Assembly: GCF_964355755.1 (NCBI RefSeq)
Contig: NC_092673.1
Location: forward strand, 1,803,001 to 1,867,000
Direction: 5' to 3'
DNA from: Antedon mediterranea
Taxonomy: Eukaryota; Echinodermata; Crinoidea; Comatulida; Antedonidae
DNA length: 64,000 nt
In this document: positions 56,301-64,000 of the stretch, piece by piece
Numbering within the stretch: the stretch's first letter is position 1
Layout: each line of letters starts with the position of its first letter
Position numbers and translations under genes: made by a program
Notes under the pieces: generated by a model
Told to the model about the DNA's origin: nothing
The model's input: only the letters and a program-made list of their open reading frames with translations
The model's database searches: none

Positions 56301-59300
56301 AGACCAAATATAGTATAATCACATTTTCAGTACACAAATTCTTCTTGTTAAACATGTTTACCAAAAAGACAACCTACAAACTTATTTAGTGTGTGATATT
56401 TTCTTGAAACAGTTTAAACTTTGCACTAATTTAGTTAATGTATTGTGATATTTTTATGATAATAGTTTAATGTTTATGTGATATTTTCTTGAAACAGTTT
56501 AAGTTTAGCATTCATACTGTGTATTTTTTCTTCTAATTAAACTTGGTATCCATTTATTAGTATTATTATTATTGTGTTTATTATTTAAAATCAAACAACT
56601 CCTGAAATCCCACTTTTTTAATTTGCATTTTCTTTAGTTTTTGCTCTTCTTTTTTCTGTTGATTATTCAGCGCTTAGAGCCGTCCTGCATTTTGCGCTAT
56701 AGTAAATTGAACATTATTATTTAAATTATATTGTTTTTTTATTTTTTTTTTGTGATTTGGAAATGATTAATGTTAATCATAAATCAGCAGTTACTGCTAT
56801 TAATCATGTACATATTTAAATAATAAACTATTTGATTGTGATTTTATAGTTTTTCTGTGTATTTTATTAAGAAATGTTTTATTTTACATACAAACTGAAT
56901 TTATATATCATCATTTTTTTTATTCAGTTACCAAACTCAAATACAAGTCTCTGGTTGCGGCTTATGGCAATTAAATCTCCTGCTACTGTTTCTTAATTAA
57001 TTAATTATTAGTTGTTCTTGTGAACTGGGCTACTATACCTCCAATATTTTTATTTTTGTCAAGGCTTTGTCTCTAAACTTATTTTGGCCTTCTTCTGCAT
57101 ACTTTTTTTTTGTAGTAGCGTAATTTTGTTCTTTCATTGTACATGTTATGCGTGTGCAGAAAACAATAAAAAAAACTCATGCACTGAGCCTAAAGGGTGC
57201 TTTTTACTGCTACCTGACTAGAGAACAGTCAACCGCATGTGATTGGTAAACATACCTAGGCTCACTGGGATTATACTCGTATTGTATGTAAATAATTTGT
57301 AGAATTTACCTGTGAAAACTGTGGAAAAATACTGATAGCAACCGGAAGAGCACATCCAAATGATAAAGTCACCACGACTGCATTCACAGCTAAAGTTAAA
57401 CGTGGATTACCACGCAAGAATTTAGTCCTGAAACAAAGCAAGATAATGCATAAATTGGAACTTTCTTTTCAAAATCGATGGCCTCAGCAGGAAGACACAA
57501 TAAATGGTCAACTACAACTACAAAGGAGGTATAAAAGAAATTGCACATGTTGAAACTTACTTTTCCAAATAAGACATCAAGATTGGTGGTATCAGCAGGA
57601 TAGGAGCAGGAAGAACCATTCGAGTTAGTGCAGTCTGCATCAAGGCCTAACATTACATACAAAATAACAAGTTGTTATATTATTTACAAAAATTTCTTGT
57701 TAATTCTGGAAGATTTGATTGATGTTTCTGTTAGTTGTTTTAAAATGTTGTATTTGATTAATCTGAGTCGCCTTGAAGCTAAGGTGGTTCCATCTTGTAA
57801 GGCGCCTCTGTGTAATATACTGAATAACAAAAATAATTTTAAAAAATAACAAACGTATTTGAAAATCAACATTTACTATTGTACTTTCAACAAGTTTTGC
57901 TTTTAGAAAGCCGCGCCTCCTTCATTTCATATTTTATATTTATACTTATTGTTTATGAAGGAAATAAATGTTTTATTTTTAATGAATGTATGAAAAAAAT
58001 TGTTGTACAAGTATTGAACTATGCACATGTTTAGTTGACAACCCAATGACTACCCCACTTAGATAAACCCCTTTCAGACTAAGTTTGGTTCTCGTCAACC
58101 AGCATAAATAAAAAAAGTTCATCTTTCATATTTTTAAAAATAATAAATACAGGGGTTAAATGATGATTGATTGTTAAGGATTTTATGATTGCACACATGT
58201 TGTTAGAATCTGGTGATGAAAGCTTACACAAAATACTGCACCAACATTTTTTTGAAGTGCTTGTGAGAACCATGGCATAAAATTACAAGAGTCTTGAACA
58301 AACAAGAATCTCACCTTTTTAGCTGCTATTTTTGATGTTCCTACAGAATTACCTTTGTCGTCCATTACATCAATTCCTTCATACAATTCACCATATCTCA
58401 TTAAGATACAGTTACAAGTACTGGCAGTTGCTACAAAAAATAATGCAGTGTGTAATTAATTGCAATGACAGACTGTAAACATCGAAAGGTTCAAAGGGGA
58501 GAGGGGTGCTTTGGTGGTGATTGCGCAATTAATTCAAAGGGGATGAGTGTAAGGGGAACGGGGTAAGGGGTTGTGTAATGGGAATGGGGTACAAAGAGGA
58601 TGAGTAAGGAGAATGGGGTACAAAGAGGATGAGTAAGAAGATTGGGGTACAAAGGGGATGAGTAAGGAGAATGGGGTACAAAGGGGATGGGGTAAAGGGC
58701 AGTAGATCAGCGAGGAAATACTTACCTACAGCAGGAAATGGAACGAACCTCTGAACAAGGAATCTGGTGCTGGCTTTTAATTTAGTTGCTCTTTTAAGTA
58801 ACATATTCAGACTCACCTAAGGTATGAAAATAAAGAAAATCAGGTGGTGTGGAAGGGGATTCAGTAGGGTGGGAGATTAAGCATTTATTCCAGCATTATT
58901 ACTAGGCAGTTTCTCTTACAAAGTAACAAAATACAAAAAAAAAATTGTTAAAATTACCGCAATTGTACATGCACTACCAACAGCTGCAAAGTAACCCATC
59001 AAAAATCTGCTTAAAGGCGTCTCCTGAAATGTTATGAATATTATAATAACGTTTTTAATTATCATAAAAATAAAACATACGTACACACTATATATGCTTA
59101 CTAGAGCTAGTAATCAAGATATATATGCTCAGTCATCATTATAGAGAAATTATTATTTCAATGCAACTTACCTGGCTTGCATTTCTGTTCGCATAATTAA
59201 CCATAGCATTGTGACTTTGATTTATCCACTGTAAATAATAATAAATAATATAAAAATTAAGCCCAGTCTGCACAAAATTCTCAAAAAACTGAACATGCAA

Positions 59301-61096
59301 CAGAACTGTTTAGTAGTACTTTTACCATACATTAGAACTAATACTTAATGTCATGTGATACAAATTAACCAATAAGATAGTAGGATACACTCAGGTATCT
59401 TAATTTTTATATACACTGAGCATGAATAAATATTTTTTCCATACCTGCCAAAATATAGTACTTGCAAGTGTGGGGTTTGGTAAAAGTAAACCAACAACAA
59501 TAGGCGAACCAAATGGAACAAAACCTAAAAAAAATCAACAACTAAAATAAACTAAACTAAGAAATATAAATAAATTAAGTGATCAGAAACTACAGGTTAC
59601 ACAACATTTAACTGGAAAATTGTGGATGTTAATGTTATTGTTATCATGCAAACAAAAAAACAATATAACAAAAATAAGTAATGTACTAGATTTTAATTTA
59701 TTTTGTATAAATGCTTGTAAACATGTGCCAAATATTAAATATTTTCTTACCAGACATCCTAAATGGCATGAATACCTTTTCTCCCGTATCAGGATGGATG
59801 ATTGCCTGGGAAGATAAAAATATATAATAAATGGATGTGATTTGAATGCAGAGGATTTTGAAAGGTTAACTGTTCTACTAAGAGCATGACATTTTTTTAA
59901 AAGATGAATGTACATTTTAGAACCATTTAATGTAACTTTTCTGTTCAGTAGAAATAATACTGAATGGCATGTGTTACAAATGAAACAATAAATCAGATAT
60001 GTGAAGGATACACTTCACGTTATGATAATATAGCCTTGTTTGCATTGGACTTGAAAAATGGTTAATTTAACCACGATAGCTTTACCCAATGTCATCAGAA
60101 AATTTTACCATCGTTCGCATTTGGATATTTTCACGCAGTTAGGTTTACCAGAATTTTACCAAAATTTAATCGTGATGTTAAAAACAAGATTGACTCACAT
60201 GTGTTAACATGAGTCGTACGTTCAGACTGGACTTTTTGCCGTGTGGGTAGTTTTACCAAGACCGGCAGGCAGTGGTCGGTAAAAGTAACTATTGGACTTG
60301 GTTAATTCATGGAGGTTTTACCTCCATAGTTAATTTAACCCTGTGGGAATTGTAGCCAGTGTTCGGATTAGATTTTCGCGGTCACTTTTAGCCAAATTTG
60401 ACCAAATTAAGTCCAGTGCAATCAAGGCTTAAGACATTGTCAACCTGTTTTATTTTTTGTGCCGCCCATAATTGCTGATTTGTTATTCCTTCCGGTAACG
60501 TTCCATTCCTGAATGCTTCCAACAAACTAATCGACTCCTGTAATTTTTTCTAAAAAAAAAAAAAATAGCAATGAATAATATACCTGTACTAAAGAATATT
60601 CCAACCAAATTGCAACCAAATGACACAACATTTAAAAGAAAAAACTACTGTACTTACATTTGATGTAAACAACGTTCTAGGATCAATAATGTCAAGAAAA
60701 TGGTAAAGACGCCCAATAAATGTAGTCTGAAATAAAAGCACAGATTGGCGATGAGGTTTGAAAAGTGGAAGCGGATATAGATTTATAATAATGGCAATAT
60801 ACAGAAAGCTGGTGGTCATCAGATGGTGCAAGCCTACTTGTAATGTACCAGTGACCAGTATGTAGAATGTAGGCCTAAATACTAAAGAGCATCTTAGAGG
60901 TATCTACCATGGCTCAATACAATGGTCTTACCCCACCAATCATTCATAATAATTAATACCAACCAACCAACAAGTGGCCTAACAAAGTCTAAGCACTAAC
61001 TCAGTCAGTGGCCTACCACGTCGAACGGTTTTCACGTTGCTGTGAGCCTACCTGAGGAAAACGTGATTTATTAAGTTCAAAACTTGGATAATCCAT
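53310..61096 (-). CDS. SFXN5: Sideroflexin-5, mitochondrial inner-membrane carrier
   Basis: Twelve exons in phase: 61096-61052, 60726-60658, 60549-60445, 59805-59751, 59524-59445, 59228-59172, 59023-58958, 58816-58726, 58430-58315, 57646-57561, 57427-57310, 53387-53310; 321 residues (human about 340). Signatures: [32 protein letters not shown], the family motif [99 protein letters not shown], and the C-terminus VTLMYNKGL. Sideroflexins are multi-pass mitochondrial amino-acid or organic-anion carriers; subfamily 5 has been linked to citrate. The last coding exon lies 3.9 kb away, beyond a TRIM-like gene on the opposite strand. The short N-terminus starting [15 protein letters not shown] fits subfamily 5. 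Confidence 0.95.
53484..53510. repeat. Perfect hairpin
   Basis: AGGGAGTTGTT, a 5-base loop, AACAACTCCCT: an 11-bp perfect stem next to AT-rich sequence. Probably a repeat end; no function assigned. Confidence 0.5.
54350..56236 (+). CDS. TRIM-like protein: two B-boxes, coiled coil, filamin repeat, NHL-type propeller; no RING
   Basis: A single open exon; ATG at 54350 (MATSNN) gives 628 residues. An ATG at 54275 is in frame, but CTATTGCAGG just before 54350 looks like a splice acceptor, so the first residues may differ. B-box 1 is at about residues 17-45 ([20 protein letters not shown]); B-box 2 at 77-110 ([24 protein letters not shown]); coiled coil about 115-260; filamin-like Ig domain about 285-370 ([26 protein letters not shown]); then about 250 residues of propeller with repeated D-x-x-G-N-K/V-Y-V-A-D type strands ([27 protein letters not shown]). 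This is the TRIM2/3/71 layout without a RING, so E3 activity is doubtful; RNA or protein binding is likelier. Intronless and nested in the SFXN5 intron, it may be a retrocopy or part of an expanded family. AATAAA at about 56820. Confidence 0.88.
   Translation: MATSNNPKIAKKPEMKCICENKEQVENYCQECEHYLCHSCSKPHKLLPTTKKHTLLSADEVQTMTPQQFALLKPAICFTHDKPLEMYCTTCKVPICINCTVTRHKATEDHDTIDVATAFNTFKETAKELQRAADKYTKKLNYGIQSGNRIAEKLKESKETSLRGIRHQVQEMINIIKKNGDKMEKKVQAIYENYTAVNDGHMKKLREIKSELKENEEFLDELVKGEPATAMTLSESALKTLKDQINNSIETKPKDNGSISFFGNRNQIDLLKQHNIGNVTQVIDYLTVTAPEAVTQGQPIVMKISKPQTCISPKLKATWTPPSGKTNNALVEDDNNDNYVIRGVCTTEGICTLNVHINDAPINQSPINIKVEKEGLVNEIRLDVKTYGLLKCDDGDLLVSCFTNEIYKYLQSEKYVNKIILPKDVEVNRMYKMKNYKIVFSDTGNKCIQVCDMNGKMIKSIGKGKLTEPYGIHIDEKTNVVYVADFTTGCCILTFDINSGEELIKIGQQKGGQFKYSDVTLTKTGEVLLVDRENHQVLLYDKDNKSLKVLIDKGLEDGKVHTPWAVVVDDDDNIIIASDNKVQLFSSDGQFIKIISGDNSHQLCVISSHPRRIAIPYWIYNTIKIFNY
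56237..57309 (+). other. TRIM-like gene 3' UTR inside SFXN5 last intron
   Basis: AT-rich, no exon. A duplicated GTGATATTTT(T/C)TTGAAACAGTTT word occurs at about 56390 and 56478. AATAAA at about 56820 may end the TRIM transcript. Confidence 0.4.
58540..58700. repeat. G/A-rich minisatellite in SFXN5 intron 8
   Basis: About four to five imperfect units of near 30 bp containing GAATGGGGTACAAAGAGGAT and GAGTAAG. Confidence 0.8.
60031..60431. mobile_element. Palindromic MITE, family D
   Basis: About 400 bp. TIRs TAGCCTTGTTTGCATTGGAC (left) and, as reverse complement of the right end, AAGCCTTGATTGCACTGGAC. The right end stops about 14 bp before the donor of SFXN5 exon 3. Confidence 0.72.
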
Positions 61097-61379
61097 GGTA
61101 TTGTTTACTGCTATGAAAGCACGAAAGATAGAAAAGTATGCACTTAGACTAAGACTTAGGCAAAGTTTAGGGAATCCTGATGTTCACCTGTCTTGTTGAG
61201 ATTGCACTGACCTCGATGGGCTGTACCATTTACTTTTGGGGGGTTTTAAAATGTGAATAAAACTTTTCACCAAATTAGTAATAAATAAAAAGTTGATTAA
61301 AACATCAGTTCAGTGAAAATCTTACTTATAATAGTAAATTATAAAATGATTAAATTTTTCCACTCTACTTTTATTTCTT

Positions 61380-61645
61380 TTCCGAGGTTGTGGTGGGATA
61401 CCCTCCCTATTGAAGTGACTGATTTATGCCTTTTTGGTTCCTCTAAGTTTTTCCTTGCCTTATTTAATGTCATTTGCTGTTAACTTGTTGTTTTTGTCTG
61501 CACCAGAAGGAGACTCACATAGTGACTTTGTCACTTTTCTACAATCCGCCAGACTGGTATCAGTTTTTTTTTGTGTTTGTATTTTTGATTGTATTATAAT
61601 AATTATGTCTTCTGGAAAATAAATGAATTGAATTGAATTGAATAT
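61380..61645 (+). repeat. Truncated LINE 3' end
   Basis: Non-coding 3' part of a non-LTR element ending GGAAAATAAATGAATTGAAT plus further GAATT repeats, the same tail type as the intronic Jockey/CR1-like fragment at 35616. Confidence 0.5.
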
Positions 61646-62385
61646 TGAAAAAAAATTTTTTTTAATAAAACAGTGTTTAGTTATTTAATTTGCTCATTAC
61701 ACTGGAAATGACAATTTTCTTTCTTTTCTATGTATTTTTTTCTAAGAAAAAAAAAATGACCAAAAAAAAATATATATGTATCAATACGCCCCACACACAC
61801 AACCCAAAAAGGGACCATGATGCACACTTTTAGGATAAAACAAATTTAATTTAAACTAAAAGACAGTAAGTGAATTCTTGAATTATCAAATTTAATATCA
61901 TTTTTTCTGAAACAATCCAAAATACAGTAGCTGTATTAAAACAATACTAAATTCAACTCAACACATTGCCACCGATCAACTCATATTAGCACCTATAAAT
62001 ATACATACATATACAATTGCACGTTCATATCATTTATCAACCAATCGAACAATACTAAAATGGCATCTCTGTATACATGCAAAGTTATAACATTTTAAGT
62101 TTTGAAAAATGAATACAAAGATTATAAAATCACTTTTTCAAATTGAAAATTATTGTAGTAAAATATCTTATTTTATATTACTTTAAAATTGAGAAAATGT
62201 TTTAAAGATGCATTTTGATTTAACATTTTTAAGATACGTGCGTCAAAAACCCTGTGCTTCTTATTATAACTATTCACACCCATAATATAGTTTGTAAGCG
62301 CAAGAAATTCTTATTCAACAAATCAAATATATTCAAATTAATAATCTTTATCAGGTAAATAAAGACTATATATTTTAGTTTAATC

Positions 62386-62548
62386 TAAAGCTCTGTCTAC
62401 ACTTTCAAACTTTATGTAACAACAAAATGTGATGTGCCCATATATGGACATGATGATGTCATATGACATATTTAAGCATATCACTACCATATTTGGGCAC
62501 ATCACACTTTTTTTGTCAATCTAGTTTGATAGTGTAGACAGAGCTTTA
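62386..62548. mobile_element. Palindromic MITE, family A copy 7
   Basis: TIRs TAAAGCTCTGTCTACACTTT and TGATAGTGTAGACAGAGCTT; inner GTGATGTGCCCATATATGGA and the mirrored TTTGGGCACATCACACTTTT. Confidence 0.9.
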
Positions 62549-63246
62549 GATAAGTTTTCCAAAGTTTTCTAGTGTAGACAAACTGCAGAAAACAATTTAG
62601 CAAAAGTTTACTAGTTCAACTTTAGTCTGCAAGTTCAAGCAAACAAACAAACATTTGGTAAAGTTTTCTAGGTGACGTATAAAAGCTAATTTTAATTAAT
62701 TTTACACTTTGACTAGGATTTGAACTCTGCATAAAATCATTAAACAAACAGCTACATCGTCACAATACATACTAAATACTCATATATTAATATATATACT
62801 GTACTTGGTAGATAAAGGTGTAAGATAAAATATCAGCAAGGATCTATTATATATAATTAAAATCAATAAATAATATTAGTTTAGAGAATATATCTTTAAA
62901 TCAGTTACACAGTTCCTATATACTGTATGTAAAGTTTATATCAGAAAGCACAAACACAATTAAATATATTCTACAGATATATACAATTTTAAACAATTAT
63001 GTAATTTGAATGTCCAATGTTACGATTTACTACACAATAAAAGATAAGAGCAGTTTAATATTCTTGAAAACAAAAGACTGATTTACACCATATACTAAGA
63101 GTGTAGTCAAATAGGTAATATAATACACTATATGCATAAAACCATACATGGTTATTTAAATAATACATCAACTTACAAAAACAGCTATTAGACTATAACT
63201 ACAATTTTATACATTTAGTAATAAATAACTTAAAGATGCCTTCTAC

Positions 63247-63482
63247 TGCATTGTTTAGTTAGTGACCACAATTGAATGGATTTCATTATACAATATATTT
63301 TTGGCCATTACCACAATTTAATGGCTTCAGCGATGTAATAGAACACATTTTACTGCGATTTTTCTGAGTTAGTGACCACATTTAAATGGCTTCAGCTATA
63401 CAATAGAACACTTTTTGAGTTAGTGACCACAATTGGATGGCTTCAGCTATACAATGGAACACATTTTACTGCGATTTTTCTG
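63247..63482. repeat. Three tandem copies of a gene's 3' end
   Basis: On the minus strand each copy carries part or all of CTCAGAAAAATCGCAGTAAA, TGTTC(C/T)ATTGTATAGCTGAAG and TGTGGTCACTAA. The first copy is the real end of the reading frame at 63447. The second is shortened; the third is the most diverged. Confidence 0.8.
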
Positions 63483-63670
63483 AGCTAAAGCTTCTTTACA
63501 CTGACTGCTCATGCTCACTTTACCATGCCCGCTTCTTCCACTGTGCATGGTAACATTGCTCTCTTTTTTACTTGCTATGTCAGTTTGCTTAGTAGATTGT
63601 GGCATGTCCTCAGCTATATCTTCATCCTGGTTATTCTGAGAACTTTGAGCTACATCTTCCTCTTTTGTTC
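63447..63670 (-). CDS. C-terminal exon of an unknown protein ending in a CaaX-like motif
   Basis: After the acceptor at 63671-63672 the frame (phase 1 in) runs 73 codons to TAG at 63447. The encoded tail is polar and acidic (TKEEDVAQSSQNNQDEDIAE), then basic and Ser-rich, and ends KNRSKMCSIV. CSIV preceded by basic residues fits a CaaX prenylation box, so membrane attachment is possible. Lamins and paralemmins have similar ends, but nothing else here identifies either. The upstream exons are beyond the window. A nearby copy of the 3' end also encodes KCSIV and a stop, so the motif lies inside a recent duplication and may be less meaningful than it looks. Confidence 0.5.
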
Positions 63671-63891
63671 CTATCAGTACAAAAGAAAAACATTAATTAG
63701 TAGTGTTTAATAATGTACATATTGTAGGAACCCAGTAGGAAATCAAAGAAACTTTTTATATTCATTTTATGTAGTAGATAAAGATGTGACTTTAATGACA
63801 AGTGTGTGTAACTTTATGAGAATTTATTTTAATTGAAGAAACGCATTATGTTCTTGATAATTTGTTTTTCTACAATGTCCAATGACGATAG

Positions 63892-64000
63892 TAAAGCGTG
63901 GTTCTCACTAGAGACGAAATGCAAGTATGTACAATGCAGGAGAGTTGTATATATATAGCTGCAGTCGCATGCTAAAATTTGAGTGTTTACTGACCAACCA
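63892..64000. mobile_element. Palindromic MITE, family B copy 3, cut by the window edge
   Basis: Starts TAAAGCGTGGTTCTCACTAG, matching the family B left TIR. The right end is outside the window. Confidence 0.6.

Larger units (their letters stand above)
61097..63446. other. SFXN5 promoter side and long 3' UTR of the next gene
   Basis: 61100-61250 is the SFXN5 5' region. 61380-61650 holds a LINE-like 3' end on the plus strand, with tail ATAAATGAATTGAATTGAAT. 61750-62380 is AT-rich and without exons. 62386-62548 is a family A MITE. The rest is probably 3' UTR of the CaaX-type gene. Confidence 0.45.

Noticed and set aside
1-64000. CRISPR array, phage or bacterial operon
   Set aside because: No regular spacer-repeat structure; the arrays found are contiguous tandem repeats. 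Introns and domain types are eukaryotic.

Overview
The window looks like nuclear DNA of an AT-rich, intron-rich metazoan. I infer a marine invertebrate deuterostome, probably an echinoderm. The reasons are typical vertebrate-like orthologues with many small exons, a B-box/filamin/NHL TRIM-type gene, a CARD plus death-domain adaptor, many palindromic MITE-like elements, a BovB/RTE-like LINE, tRNA-derived SINEs, and clusters of the palindrome AGGCCTA. The species is not proven by the sequence. All gene models below were built by hand from splice signals, reading phase and recalled family knowledge; no database search was run.

Layout. 1-1074 (+): last exons of a fibronectin-III membrane protein. 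1696-3710 (+): TMEM128. 3700-7915: a 34-bp minisatellite split by a 185-bp palindromic satellite. 8073-14809 (-): CFAP206, 14 exons, complete. 17200-24154 (-): a RING-H2 E3 ligase-like gene of about 15 exons. 25866-29237 (-): a frameshifted RTE/BovB-like LINE. 29903-30580 (+): a decayed TE-associated pseudogene, then a foldback repeat region. 33225-40961 (-): an uncharacterised gene that shares exons with the RING gene but has no RING. 42120-45050 (-): LYAR. 47140-50188 (-): a CARD/death-domain protein with a short hydrophobic basic C-tail, MAVS-like in layout. 50690-51520: a foldback element with long terminal inverted repeats. 53310-61096 (-): SFXN5, with an intronless TRIM-like gene (54350-56236, +) nested in its last intron. 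63447-63670 (-): C-terminal exon of an unknown protein ending in a CaaX-like motif.

What stands out. TMEM128 and LYAR, adjacent in human, lie within 45 kb here with CFAP206 and the RING/paralog pair between them. The RING gene and its RING-less paralog share exon phase, an exon pair (DGMN-YL followed by a D-x-x-D-x-N-x-x-C exon) and DSGxxS degron-like motifs; each also carries an internal ~620-bp segmental duplication. The CARD/DD protein is the best candidate for an innate immune adaptor. At least five palindromic MITE-like families occur, one with seven copies.

The genes do not form an operon-like system; they are independent nuclear genes, mostly on the minus strand.
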